Virus record (IMG/VR): IMGVR_UViG_3300048033_000075
Coordinates: 1 to 28,192 of that record
Origin: a virus
Reading direction: 5' to 3' (one strand)
DNA length: 28,192 nt
Below are positions 1 through 7,808 of this stretch, piece by piece; positions within the stretch are counted from its first letter, which is position 1, and every line of letters starts with the position of its first letter. Position numbers and translations under genes: made by a program. The notes beneath the pieces are model-generated. The model had not been told where the DNA came from. It did not search any database and saw only the letters and a program-made list of their open reading frames with translations.

Positions 1-331
1 CCTCTTGCTGTCCTGAATAAGGTAGTTCACCTTTGTTATAGAAGTAAAGAGTAGTCCCCTTTTGAATAACAAGGAACTCTAGGTCTCCCGAACCACCCAC
101 GTTTATCCAACTACCTGTAGATATTAAGTCAGTGTCAGATACAGTAAATGTAGAAAGTACGTGGCTTTCCTCATAAGACGCACCTAAACGTCTACGTCGA
201 GAACCATCCCTACGTAGGTCGCAGTTAAGTTCATCTACAGAGGCACCCTCAGGAAATGTTAATTCACCTGCTTCAGTAATTAAACCTCTGACAAATGTAT
301 TAACTGCTTTCTGATTCAGACTTTGCGGCAT
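1..331 (-). CDS. Tail tubular protein B (T7 gp12-like), 5' part only
   Basis: Reading leftward from ATG at 331-329 the frame stays open to the window edge (110 codons), so only the N-terminus is present. The protein begins MPQSLNQKAVNTFVRGLI and continues with a PEGAS motif, an Asp-Glu-Leu-Asn stretch and an Arg-rich RRRRLG run. This is the N-terminal pattern I associate with gp12-like tail tubular B proteins of T7-like marine phages. Such proteins form the nozzle of the short tail under the gp11-like ring. The start overlaps the end of the upstream 99-residue gene by 32 bases, as expected in a compact late operon, and tail tubular A lies one gene further upstream, the usual order. The rest of the gene lies outside the window. 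Family call from recognition only. Confidence 0.75.
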   Translation of the reverse strand, partial: MPQSLNQKAVNTFVRGLITEAGELTFPEGASVDELNCDLRRDGSRRRRLGASYEESHVLSTFTVSDTDLISTGSWINVGGSGDLEFLVIQKGTTLYFYNKGELPYSGQQE

Positions 332-599
332 TACGTTGTTTCTTTCTTTCGTCTGCGTGTTCCCGTACCCTCTTAATTTTAGATACTGGTTGCTTCCGCA
401 AGTACTTTTCTAAGTGGCTTTGGGCAGAGGATATAGTTGAGTAGCGTCCAGATAGTTCTTGAGGTGTCTTACCTTTTGTGTATCTTAAAGTAAAGAACCT
501 GTAGCCACCTGCTTCTTTTTCAATAATAACATCTGTAAGTAATTTATCTGACTTACAGACACAGTATTGGTTGGCTGTGTCGTGGTCATATTTAATCAT
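300..599 (-). CDS. Hypothetical small protein between tail tubular A and B
   Basis: This is a 99-residue protein starting MIKYDHDTANQYCVC. The first half alternates polar and aromatic residues (YRFFTLRYTKGK). The last third is highly basic (KIKRVREHADERKKQR) and ends in a Ser/Glu tail. It has no membrane segment or signal peptide and I recognise no catalytic motif. The start abuts the stop of tail tubular A and the end overlaps the start of tail tubular B, so it is co-translated with the tail module. A tail-assembly or DNA-contacting role would be a guess. Coding status is supported by the full-length frame, tight packing and codon usage like its neighbours. Confidence 0.7.
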   Translation of the reverse strand: MIKYDHDTANQYCVCKSDKLLTDVIIEKEAGGYRFFTLRYTKGKTPQELSGRYSTISSAQSHLEKYLRKQPVSKIKRVREHADERKKQRNAAKSESESS

Positions 600-1324
600 T
601 AGGTTCTTCCGTAGCTATTCCGCTTGTTTGATTTGCGAATTTTAAATTGATCGTTCTGGATGTAGGACTTTAACCGTCGTGCTGCTTGTTCTACCTTAGG
701 GTCTGAACCACCCTTGAACAATGAGAAACAAGTTGACTTAGCCTCAGCGAGGAGTAACGGCATAAGTGTATTATCCAGATCAGGTTCAAAGGAATCTGTC
801 TGACTGAAAGATGGCATACTTTGCCCATAGGCTCTTACCTTATACTCACCTAAGGTAGCCTCTACGGAACTATCGTATGCGTCCATGATAATGTTGTTGT
901 CATCAAAGGAAGTGTAGTAAGTTGGAGGTCTGTCAGTAGAAACAAACAAGTCCACACCGTTAACTACGGAGTAAACTTTAAGACCATTCTCATTCATACG
1001 GTCAAGAAATTCAGCTGGCTCAAGAAAGAATATTTCTTTATAGTTGCTGTTAGCAGCCGTGCCTATGTTGTATTCGAGTCTCTCTAGGCTTTTAACATTA
1101 GTAGGGTACCTAAAGTGAGTTGGTTTAGACGAGTCATTTAAAGAAGTAATTCTGAGAAGAGCGTTATGCTCAGGGATGTACCTTGCGGATACAATATTGT
1201 AATAGGTATCCTCAACAACAGAAGCTACTTGCTGTGCTTCAATTGTATCTGAAAGACTGTTGACATCCTCTGAGTCCATATCAGAAAGAATAGACTGCAC
1301 TATCTGAAGAAGAGTAGTTTTCAT
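599..1324 (-). CDS. Tail tubular protein A (T7 gp11-like)
   Basis: This is a 241-residue protein starting MKTTLLQIVQSILSDMDSED. It has the helical N-terminus followed by the mixed middle (PAEFLDRM, DRPPTYYTSFDD) and helical C-terminal region (LAEAKSTCFSLFKGGSD) that I associate with gp11-like adaptor proteins of marine T7-like phages. These form the dodecameric ring that joins portal to tail nozzle. Length fits the family (about 190-240 residues). The gene sits between the capsid/appendage genes and tail tubular B, the canonical late order. Its stop and start codons touch both neighbours. The C-terminus is basic (RKSNKRNSYGRT). No truncation is seen. Confidence 0.75.
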   Translation of the reverse strand: MKTTLLQIVQSILSDMDSEDVNSLSDTIEAQQVASVVEDTYYNIVSARYIPEHNALLRITSLNDSSKPTHFRYPTNVKSLERLEYNIGTAANSNYKEIFFLEPAEFLDRMNENGLKVYSVVNGVDLFVSTDRPPTYYTSFDDNNIIMDAYDSSVEATLGEYKVRAYGQSMPSFSQTDSFEPDLDNTLMPLLLAEAKSTCFSLFKGGSDPKVEQAARRLKSYIQNDQFKIRKSNKRNSYGRT

Positions 1325-1887
1325 TAAACTGGTACTCCTCGTATAGTTAACGAAGCAGATGCTATTTCAAGAGAAAAAGCAGAACTACCTTTTACAAAAA
1401 TTTCTATGTAGTCGTTCTGTGCTAATGGCAGAACATCTGTCAAAACCGATGTACGCCACGCACCTGCCTCAGCTGTATTAATAGTATGAGATGGTGTAGC
1501 TATACCGTTTTTGTGGAAAACCATTTCAAGGTCTGCCGCCGAACCGGAAGCGTTTTTAAAGTTAATAGTAAAATTACAGAAACCAGTTAAATTATTAGTG
1601 TCCGAATAAATTAAACGAGCATTAGGTGAACTCGCGGCAGTAAACCCATCGACATTATTCGAAGTAAAAGTTGGATTAAAAGCTGTAAAACTTGTTGTCA
1701 CACTGTGTGTATACGCAGGAGTGGTAGCGTCAAAAGGTATGTACCCATTAATATGAGCATGGTCTTTAGTCCATGTTCCAGAACCCGCACCATTAGAAAT
1801 ATATACGTTACCTGCCCCTGCACTTGCGATACCCTTAGGTTCGTGTAAGTAAGGATCAGTTAGAGTAGAATGATTTACGTTAGCCAT
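1324..1887 (-). CDS. Probable virion appendage or decoration protein
   Basis: The protein has 187 residues. The N-terminal 45 (LHEPKGIASAGAGNVYIS and a Gly/Ser linker) resemble a short attachment segment found in several marine phage virion proteins. The remainder is rich in Thr, Ser, Asn and beta-branched residues (FTINFKNASGSAADLEMVF), suggesting a beta-sandwich head. It has no signal peptide or membrane segment. It is the first gene after the terminator and consensus promoter that follow the capsid gene, so it can be transcribed at its own high level, as expected for an abundant virion component. A head fibre or decoration protein is the favoured inference. I cannot name the family. Confidence 0.6.
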   Translation of the reverse strand: MANVNHSTLTDPYLHEPKGIASAGAGNVYISNGAGSGTWTKDHAHINGYIPFDATTPAYTHSVTTSFTAFNPTFTSNNVDGFTAASSPNARLIYSDTNNLTGFCNFTINFKNASGSAADLEMVFHKNGIATPSHTINTAEAGAWRTSVLTDVLPLAQNDYIEIFVKGSSAFSLEIASASLTIRGVPV

Positions 1888-1913
1888 TAGGAACCTCTGC
1901 CAGTGTTAAAGCT

Positions 1914-1942
1914 ATTATAAGGTACATAATAACTTTTGTCAA
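1914..1942 (-). promoter_or_regulatory. Consensus sigma70 promoter inside the late operon
   Basis: On the minus strand the -35 is TTGACA (1942-1937) and the -10 is TATAAT (1919-1914), separated by exactly 17 bases. Both hexamers match the sigma70 consensus fully. Transcription would start near 1907, about 20 bases before the ATG at 1887. The promoter directly follows the terminator at 1943-1967, so it restarts transcription for the appendage and tail genes after the capsid gene. Confidence 0.85.
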
Positions 1943-1967
1943 GAGAAAAGATGGCCCCGAAGGGCCA
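1943..1967 (-). terminator. Rho-independent terminator after the capsid gene
   Basis: On the minus strand the stem TGGCCC/GGGCCA (1967-1962 with 1957-1952) closes a TTCG tetraloop and is followed by TCTTTTCTC. It begins 12 bases after the capsid stop. It probably ends or attenuates the transcript from the 12.6-kb late promoter. The U-tract is interrupted, so termination may be partial. Confidence 0.75.
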
Positions 1968-1978
1968 CCCTTTACATT

Positions 1979-2953
1979 TTATACGTCAGGATCAGATACG
2001 ATTGTAACGATACCTTCTGGACGGTACTTCTTGACACCATAACGAGAAGTAGTTACATACTCGTGACGTTGGTAGTCTTTGTTGTACTCGTAGTCTACCT
2101 CAGGCATTTGACGCCATGCACCCACGAATGGGTTAGAACCTGCGTCAGCTGAGAAGAACAAGTTAGCAACACCGTTATTTGAAGAGAAGTCGTTAGCTGT
2201 TGTGCCATCTTTTTCCAAGAGTGCAGCATCAGCAACAGTTTTCTTCAAGTAGTTGGATGTGTATACATCGAAGCCATAGACGTTAGCTACGAAACGCATA
2301 CCTGTTGCAATACCGTCACGTACAATACCTTCAAACATTGGGTTGTTTGACACGTTGGTCAAGTTAGTCAATGTGTTGAGTTGGTACTCTACGGATGGGT
2401 CCACAATAGCAACCAAACCACGGTCAGCAACTTTAGACTTCTTCAATGCGTAACGTGCATATGCGAAGTCAGAAAGTTCCAACTTACCAGCATTACCACC
2501 GGAGATACGGTGCGCTGCCCCGTCAAGTGTTTCTGCGGAGTTTGCAGACACGCCGACTTCTGGTGCAGCCATAGTGGTTGATTCAAAATGCTCCATAATC
2601 GCACGGGCTTGTTCTGGAACAAAACGTGCTTCAAGCTGTGCTGCATAGAACGAATCCTGTGCGGCCTTCTTGGTGATGTAAGAAGCAGATTGCAGATACT
2701 TGTCAATGCTGAATTGGAACTCAGCTGTATCCATTGGAACGTATGAAACAGCAGCATCTTCAGTGTAGTCTGCTACAGTTGTTTCACCGATGGTTGGGAT
2801 AGTGAATGTGTCACCATCTGGGAATCCATCCAACATACGAACGACAGACTGTGCCATCATTTCGTCACGAAGGATTTCTTTAAGTTCTGAGGAGTAAACC
2901 TCAGCACGGATTAAGCGTTGCATATCCGTGTTGGAGGAAATCATACCAGCCAT
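1979..2953 (-). CDS. Major capsid protein
   Basis: This is a 324-residue protein starting MAGMISSNTDMQRLIRAEVY. It has features expected of an HK97-fold podovirus capsid protein: a helical N-arm, a long mixed core (TFTIPTIGETTVADYTED, and VADRGLVAIVDPSVEYQLN), and a C-terminal region with a bulky aromatic stretch (WRQMPEVDYEYNKDYQRHEY). The gene directly follows the scaffold gene and precedes the tail genes, the standard order. The start has AAAGGA about 8 bases upstream on the minus strand. A dedicated terminator follows, a common arrangement around the most abundant late product. Family assignment rests on context plus general sequence character. Confidence 0.85.
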   Translation of the reverse strand: MAGMISSNTDMQRLIRAEVYSSELKEILRDEMMAQSVVRMLDGFPDGDTFTIPTIGETTVADYTEDAAVSYVPMDTAEFQFSIDKYLQSASYITKKAAQDSFYAAQLEARFVPEQARAIMEHFESTTMAAPEVGVSANSAETLDGAAHRISGGNAGKLELSDFAYARYALKKSKVADRGLVAIVDPSVEYQLNTLTNLTNVSNNPMFEGIVRDGIATGMRFVANVYGFDVYTSNYLKKTVADAALLEKDGTTANDFSSNNGVANLFFSADAGSNPFVGAWRQMPEVDYEYNKDYQRHEYVTTSRYGVKKYRPEGIVTIVSDPDV

Positions 2954-2966
2954 TTGCTAGTCCTTT

Positions 2967-3737
2967 CTAAGTGTTTCCGAACTTGTCGCCCATTTTTACT
3001 CTGTCCTGCATAAGCTGTTGTTGGACTTTGGGCGTATAGTATTGATTTGGGTTTTCCCGACGTAAGCTTTGGTAATACTGCCAATTGCGTACATTCGAGG
3101 CTTGCATGTTGACACCTTCGGTACGGACAGAGCCTTGAACCATAGGGTTAAAGGTTTTCTGGGGTTGACCGATAAGAGAAAAGAAAGCTGTGGGAGACTC
3201 AGCTGCAATGTCACGCAAGCGTTCCATAGACATACCTAACTCTTGGGCCTTCTCTCGTACCTTAGCTTCCGCTTCGGTTCCGAAAGAATTAACTAACTCT
3301 TGATCTACTTGTGAAAGGTTCTGTTTTACAACAGAGTCCTTCTCACGTTTAACCAGTGTCTTCTCAACAAGGCTTTCAAGATCGTTCTCACTAAGACTCG
3401 CAGTGGTGTTCTGTGTCTCTGTGCTACCATTATTATTAGGCGTTGCAGTTTCTACTGTGGTAGAGTCAGTAGCCTTGTTCTGCAATTGTTCAAGAATTTG
3501 GGCCTGATAGTCTTGCTTCTTGATGTCCTCTCGCATTTGGTTTAATTGATCCTCTAGGGTCTTTATATAACCGTCTGCTTCAAGTTTACCTTTAGCTAAA
3601 GTTTCAGGGTCTCTCCAATTCTCTCCCTTTGCCTCAACGAGTTTCTGCAAAAAAGATTCCTGTGGTGGGGTTTCAGCTTGCGTTTGCTCTGTTACCTGTT
3701 CAGTCTGTGCGGTTGCAGCACTGTCAGAAAATACCAT
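2967..3737 (-). CDS. Capsid assembly scaffold protein
   Basis: This is a 256-residue, strongly charged, Gln/Glu-rich protein (TAQTEQVTEQTQAETPPQES near the N-terminus). It has long predicted coiled-coil stretches (KTLEDQLNQMREDIKKQDYQ, residues about 56-75, and the SENDLESLVEKTL region) and little hydrophobic core, typical of T7 gp9-like scaffolds that build the procapsid and then leave. It sits between the portal-side genes and the capsid gene, with only 13 bases before the capsid start. The basic C-terminal tail (QDRVKMGDKFGNT) could be the capsid-binding end, as in other scaffolds; that detail is inference. Confidence 0.8.
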   Translation of the reverse strand: MVFSDSAATAQTEQVTEQTQAETPPQESFLQKLVEAKGENWRDPETLAKGKLEADGYIKTLEDQLNQMREDIKKQDYQAQILEQLQNKATDSTTVETATPNNNGSTETQNTTASLSENDLESLVEKTLVKREKDSVVKQNLSQVDQELVNSFGTEAEAKVREKAQELGMSMERLRDIAAESPTAFFSLIGQPQKTFNPMVQGSVRTEGVNMQASNVRNWQYYQSLRRENPNQYYTPKVQQQLMQDRVKMGDKFGNT

Positions 3738-3739
3738 TG

Positions 3740-3982
3740 TTAATCCTTATCTAAGTTGATTATATCAAGCACTAGGTTTAGTGCTCTGTTATAGCCGATA
3801 CGATCAGCTTCCTTATACGCCCATGACGGACTATCATAGTCAGCTGTCGAAGGGGTATCTTTTAGTAATGACTCAAGAATATGTTCAAGACGAATGAGGC
3901 TTTCTTGATTTGAAAGAATAACCTGTTTAACCTTAGTCTTTTCTTCTTTAGTCTTACATTGTTTGAACCAGTGGGATTTCAT
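3740..3982 (-). CDS. Hypothetical small helical protein upstream of scaffold
   Basis: This is an 80-residue protein, MKSHWFKQCKTKEEKTKVKQ onward, predicted mostly helical. It has a basic N-terminal half and an acidic second half ending NLVLDIINLDKD. It lies three bases from the scaffold start and directly after the 17-codon microgene. It has no membrane or metal-binding motif beyond one Cys. The segment SWAYKEADRIGYNRALNLVL looks like an amphipathic helix pair. I recognise it only as a type of small protein seen near head genes of marine podoviruses, so its function is unknown. Confidence 0.65.
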   Translation of the reverse strand: MKSHWFKQCKTKEEKTKVKQVILSNQESLIRLEHILESLLKDTPSTADYDSPSWAYKEADRIGYNRALNLVLDIINLDKD

Positions 3983-4036
3983 TTATTTCTTTTTAATTGG
4001 TTTCTTTTTGGTTGGTTTCTTCATTCCGTAACCCAT
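3983..4036 (-). CDS. Lysine-rich microprotein, 17 residues
   Basis: This open frame encodes MGYGMKKPTKKKPIKKK and ends one base from the start of the next gene (TAAATG). Although tiny, it has a strong Shine-Dalgarno GGAGG five bases before the ATG on the minus strand, which supports translation. More than half of the residues are Lys or Pro. Together with the 41-residue gene upstream it occupies the only gap between portal and scaffold. A DNA- or scaffold-binding peptide is possible but unproven. Confidence 0.5.
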   Translation of the reverse strand: MGYGMKKPTKKKPIKKK

Positions 4037-4037
4037 A

Positions 4038-4163
4038 TTAACCTCCACATCCACACATACATTTAACTTTATTTTTTACAACCACAGATGTTTTAGTAGT
4101 CGTAGGTTCCTTTTTCTTAGCCCCTTTGCCGTAGGCTGTCTTTGTTCCGTTTTGATAGGGCAT
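4038..4163 (-). CDS. Lys-rich microprotein with Cys-rich C-terminus, 41 residues
   Basis: The frame starts MPYQNGTKTAYGKGAKKKEP and ends KCMCGCGG. AAGGA lies about 8 bases before the ATG, and the gene is packed one base from the portal stop. The N-terminal half is basic. The last eight residues contain three Cys separated by single residues, which might bind a metal or form disulfides. The layout (basic body, Cys cluster) resembles the small proteins encoded at 26074-26677. Function unknown. Confidence 0.6.
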   Translation of the reverse strand: MPYQNGTKTAYGKGAKKKEPTTTKTSVVVKNKVKCMCGCGG

Positions 4164-4164
4164 C

Positions 4165-5910
4165 TTACAATCCTTGTTCCATTGCGATTTGTTGTTCTTC
4201 CTCGAATTGAACTTGTGCTTCAGTAGCCATACGTTGTGTCTGCATTTGTTCTGTAACGCTTATGTTTTCTGAGAACAATTTAGGTTCACCAAGTTCCTCA
4301 GCGAGAAGACGTGCAAACTCTTTACCTGACAAGTGCGCTGCCATTGTAGGGTCGGACAGCTTTAGTTGATAAAGTTGTGTTAAGTTCTGTACACGGTTAG
4401 CACGTTCCGCATAGTGACGAGCACCCATAGGGACTAGCTTACCGTTAGCAATAATATCTTCCTTAGATATTTGTTCAAAGAAAAACAAACCTGAGTCATC
4501 GTTAAGAACACGAATTGTATCTGCATAGTCCATGTTTCGCCGTGCTGCCTCAAGCATCGCGTTAAGGATTGGTTCTAGGAAGACCCGCTCAAAGTGTGCA
4601 GTCTTATGTTGGAAGATACGCCCAGCCGCTGTCATCAACTGCTGAACTTCGAAGGCTGTCTTCTCACCTGCACTACGGATACCCATAGCTTCACGAGGCG
4701 CACCTGCAAGCATCTCCATTTTATTTTCTAAAGTCTGGATTTGGAAGTCAGCGTTAAGTGCCGTAGCGTCTGGAGCCAAGTAAGCTACATCACCCTCTTC
4801 ACCCATGTATATACGGGCAGCTGGTTCGAAGTCGAAGTCTTCTACGTCACCTCTGATCTTAATAATTGGGTAAGCAATCTGGTCAAAGACATCTGCCTTG
4901 AGGTTCTCTAGGTGGTCAATACGGTACTGCATACCGACAAGATTATCTAGTGGACCCATGGCATACAGGTTGTCTGGACGTTCACGCCACCCTGCGTGGA
5001 AGATAGATGCTTTACCTAGCCAACTGGGGTTCTGTTCGTTAAGCAACACGTAGGAACGATCAACAACTGTGATGACACGGTTCTTATGGAACTTGCCAGA
5101 TTCTGCGTCATGGATGTCTCCGTAGAATGTAAGAAGTTCTACATAGTTAGACTCGTAGTACTCCTGAAGAGTGGAGAAACCATCAGCTGTGTAGGCTTGA
5201 GATTTGTTAGTATCTACATCTTGACCTGACATGGCTGACCGATTGGCAAGCATCTTGTCAAGAATTTCTTTCATGTAGTTGTTATCTACTGTCTCTTCTA
5301 CCTTACGGGCAACTTCCCCTAGGGTTAGAATTGAACGGATAACTTTAGGGCTATCTCCGAAACTTGGGGAGAGAGGATTGAAACAGATGTCAAAGGGGCT
5401 GATACGGACAAGCTTAGGTCCAATATAGTTGACAATACGTTCTCCGTCTTCGTACTCAGTATAATCACGGGAGAAGTCAACGGTTGCAAAACAGTTTCCG
5501 TACTGAATATAGTCATTGATTAATTTACTCACAGTGTTTTCAAAGTCTGACTGACGTACTTTGTTGTCCATGTAAGATTGAATAGCATCACGCTTACGTT
5601 TTACATTACCGTCATCGTCATGCGCCTCAAACTTAAACCATTTTTGTTGAGGAAATAACGCAGAGAAATAGTTAGCGTGGAGGTTGTCTGCTATCTGAGT
5701 TAACTTAGGAGTTGTCGTGCTGTTAGTCCAAGGCAGTTTATTATTAGATGTTGTTCGAGTATCTGTTGCGTAAATATAATTACGGACTTCTTTCCACTCT
5801 TCAATCTTAGTCTGACGAGCGTTATTCCAGTTTGTCCACCGATCAGAAATATCTGATGCAAGAGCATGAGGCTCAATCAGCTGATCTATGTCAATAGTTG
5901 TTCCAGCCAT
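4165..5910 (-). CDS. Portal (head-tail connector) protein
   Basis: This is a 581-residue protein starting MAGTTIDIDQLIEPHALASD. The length and features match podovirus portals. There is an N-terminal helical region, SALFPQQKWFKFEAHDDD near residue 85, a central wing/stem with PRLDNLVG-type connector sequence (MGPLDNLVGMQYRIDHLENL), and the segment GAPREAMGIRSAGEKTAFEV, a portal signature I recognise from T7-like and P22-like phages. The C-terminus is Gln/Glu-rich (QTQRMATEAQVQFEEEQQ), as in many portals. The gene overlaps the stop of the large terminase by one base. Portal dodecamers form the DNA entry vertex and dock the terminase. Confidence 0.88.
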   Translation of the reverse strand: MAGTTIDIDQLIEPHALASDISDRWTNWNNARQTKIEEWKEVRNYIYATDTRTTSNNKLPWTNSTTTPKLTQIADNLHANYFSALFPQQKWFKFEAHDDDGNVKRKRDAIQSYMDNKVRQSDFENTVSKLINDYIQYGNCFATVDFSRDYTEYEDGERIVNYIGPKLVRISPFDICFNPLSPSFGDSPKVIRSILTLGEVARKVEETVDNNYMKEILDKMLANRSAMSGQDVDTNKSQAYTADGFSTLQEYYESNYVELLTFYGDIHDAESGKFHKNRVITVVDRSYVLLNEQNPSWLGKASIFHAGWRERPDNLYAMGPLDNLVGMQYRIDHLENLKADVFDQIAYPIIKIRGDVEDFDFEPAARIYMGEEGDVAYLAPDATALNADFQIQTLENKMEMLAGAPREAMGIRSAGEKTAFEVQQLMTAAGRIFQHKTAHFERVFLEPILNAMLEAARRNMDYADTIRVLNDDSGLFFFEQISKEDIIANGKLVPMGARHYAERANRVQNLTQLYQLKLSDPTMAAHLSGKEFARLLAEELGEPKLFSENISVTEQMQTQRMATEAQVQFEEEQQIAMEQGL

Positions 5911-7445
5911 TAGAAGGAAACTCCACCAAATCTTGAGTTAAATTGCACTACATTACTTTTATGCCGACGTACTGATCGTGCAGGTTTTACAGCCATGTCT
6001 ACCACTGAGGCGAGGGCATCTATCACGTCGTCGTGTGCAGGGTTACGTGACGATAGTTCTTCTTCTAGTATTTGAGAGTTACCACCACGGTAATGCCAGA
6101 TACTCATGTTGTCGTACCTAGGTTCTAAGATAGAGGATATACGCTCTTGCTTGTTACCTTGGCTTTTGTTGGGTCTGAACTCATCAATGCTAATTGACAG
6201 ACCATGCTGTTTGATTAATTCTTTTAACTGTCTGACGATTGCCATCTGAGCAACAGTTGTTTCTGCTCGTAGTTTTCTGAAAGACCACTTAGTAGATAGT
6301 TGAAGGATGTGTTCGAAGTATTCAGAAATCCTATCTGTTTTAAACCTGTCGATGTCTAAGACGTATACGTTATTATCGGAGTCAATCCCTACGACAACAA
6401 TTGCAGTATAGTCTGCCCGTTTACTTAAGCTGAAAGCAAAGTCTACAGCTGCAAATACGTTGAGGCGATTGTCCCTGTAGTAAAGGTAGCCGTTATCCTC
6501 TTTGATATGTTTACGGTCGTAGTACTGGAACTTGTCTGGGCTGACAGGCACATTGTCTGGATCAGAGGGGTCGTTATAGTACTGCGCTCTGAACTGGCCT
6601 TTGTCGAGATACTGTCCACGTTTTTTAGCTAGAATTTTTAGATCAAATCCAAACCACTTACCGTCCTTGCGTTGGCTACGGGGCCAAAGAAACTCGCCTG
6701 TACCGTCTCCGCAATCTTCTACAGGTTTTTCAAAAACTTCATAGATGTTATCTTCACCTATCTTTTCACCCTTGTCGTCATACTGGTCTTCTACCATTTG
6801 AAGCAAATCGTTGTAAAGATCAGCTGGGTGGTAGCGAGTACCTACGACCCACTCTTTTGCTTCAGCCCCTTCAATAGACGAGAGAAGAGAGTATTGACTT
6901 TTAACTTTATTACGTCCTTCGCCTGTGTAAGCATTTTCGTACACAACGACATCGTCCAAGACAGCAATGTCGCAATGAAGTCCTGTAAGTGACGTAGTAA
7001 GACCACCAGTGAAGACCGAAGGGTCTCTAACATTTTCTTTCCTCCTCAAGGGGTGGTCTAACATAATCTCTGAGTTAGTCCACCTAGTTCGTTTTCCTTC
7101 GTCTGCATGAACGTGCTCAGGCCAGTACCTACGGTATATCTCTGAGGTAAGGATACCTTTGATAAACCCTAGTTGTTTCTCCGCTAGGTTAGCGGTAGCA
7201 GATATGTATAGTATACGCAATGTCGGATTCTTTGTCAACTCCCAAGCAACACGAAATGCTATTAGTCTTGACTTGCCGTGGTCCCGTGGAAATAGAAGAA
7301 GCTGATGAGACTTATGATCTTCCCGTGTCCACCAGTTACAGACATCCTCATGGCATTGTCCTAGAACTTGCTCAGGGGCAACCAACTTGATGAAGGTTAC
7401 CAAGTCAGTTTCTGCCGCCTGTTTAATTTGTTCTAGGGTTGCCAT
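5910..7445 (-). CDS. terL: Terminase large subunit (DNA packaging ATPase/nuclease)
   Basis: The protein has 511 residues. The ATPase domain shows an adenine-region/Walker A segment LFPRDHGKSR (residues about 51-60) and Walker B CDIAVLDDV (about 158-166). The nuclease domain carries AAVDFAFSLSKRADYTAI (about 332-349; the Asp in VDF is a candidate metal ligand) and HDDVIDALA near the C-terminus, a classic RNase H-fold nuclease motif. It packages DNA into the procapsid through the portal and cuts concatemers. Portal follows immediately (one-base overlap). The small subunit is not adjacent but lies about 4.6 kb upstream beyond the fibre genes, an arrangement worth noting. Confidence 0.93.
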   Translation of the reverse strand: MATLEQIKQAAETDLVTFIKLVAPEQVLGQCHEDVCNWWTREDHKSHQLLLFPRDHGKSRLIAFRVAWELTKNPTLRILYISATANLAEKQLGFIKGILTSEIYRRYWPEHVHADEGKRTRWTNSEIMLDHPLRRKENVRDPSVFTGGLTTSLTGLHCDIAVLDDVVVYENAYTGEGRNKVKSQYSLLSSIEGAEAKEWVVGTRYHPADLYNDLLQMVEDQYDDKGEKIGEDNIYEVFEKPVEDCGDGTGEFLWPRSQRKDGKWFGFDLKILAKKRGQYLDKGQFRAQYYNDPSDPDNVPVSPDKFQYYDRKHIKEDNGYLYYRDNRLNVFAAVDFAFSLSKRADYTAIVVVGIDSDNNVYVLDIDRFKTDRISEYFEHILQLSTKWSFRKLRAETTVAQMAIVRQLKELIKQHGLSISIDEFRPNKSQGNKQERISSILEPRYDNMSIWHYRGGNSQILEEELSSRNPAHDDVIDALASVVDMAVKPARSVRRHKSNVVQFNSRFGGVSF

Positions 7446-7492
7446 TAGTTACTCAGGTTTAGTGGGCCAAGTGATGTCGGTTGGGAAGAATG

Positions 7493-7807
7493 TCAAAGGG
7501 GAGGTATAGGCCAAGTAACTGTATCAGGAAATCCGGCTTGCTGGGGCAAGTCAAGTAAGTCTTGACGATAAGTGGTCCATTCAGCTTTTTTATCATCCGT
7601 TAATTCATTCCATCGTATTTGGTTTGTAACGAGAGGGTCTACAAATTTAGTTAGGCAGTCATTGCGTAACTTTCTAAAATACGCAGCTTCACCTATTGTG
7701 TCTTCTGACCCTGCCTCGAATGTACAGTTAGGAAAATCAGAAAGTTTAGCCTCTATAGGAACAACAATACGATTTCCATCTGCTTCTATAAATACTTTTG
7801 TAGCCAT
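7493..7807 (-). CDS. Tail-fibre-associated assembly/chaperone-like protein
   Basis: This is a 104-residue protein. The central helix KKAEWTTYRQDLLDLPQQAG followed by FPDTVTWP is the typical C-terminal signature of small phage proteins encoded beside tail fibres and thought to help fibre assembly. It sits between the Gly-rich adhesin-like gene and terL. The usual family ending, as I recall it (FPxDITWPTKPE), is absent from this frame but occurs just past the stop in the -1 frame (7449-7490). The protein may therefore be extended by frameshifting, or it may carry a decayed duplication. The start ATG overlaps nothing and lies one base from the upstream gene's stop. Confidence 0.6.
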   Translation of the reverse strand: MATKVFIEADGNRIVVPIEAKLSDFPNCTFEAGSEDTIGEAAYFRKLRNDCLTKFVDPLVTNQIRWNELTDDKKAEWTTYRQDLLDLPQQAGFPDTVTWPIPPL

Positions 7808-7808
7808 T

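Noticed and set aside
7488-7500. RF2-like +1 frameshift site (CTT TGA C) at the stop of the fibre-assembly gene
   Set aside because: The +1 frame gives only a short unrelated tail (DILPNRHHLAH) and there is no Shine-Dalgarno-like stimulator; the meaningful continuation is in the -1 frame.
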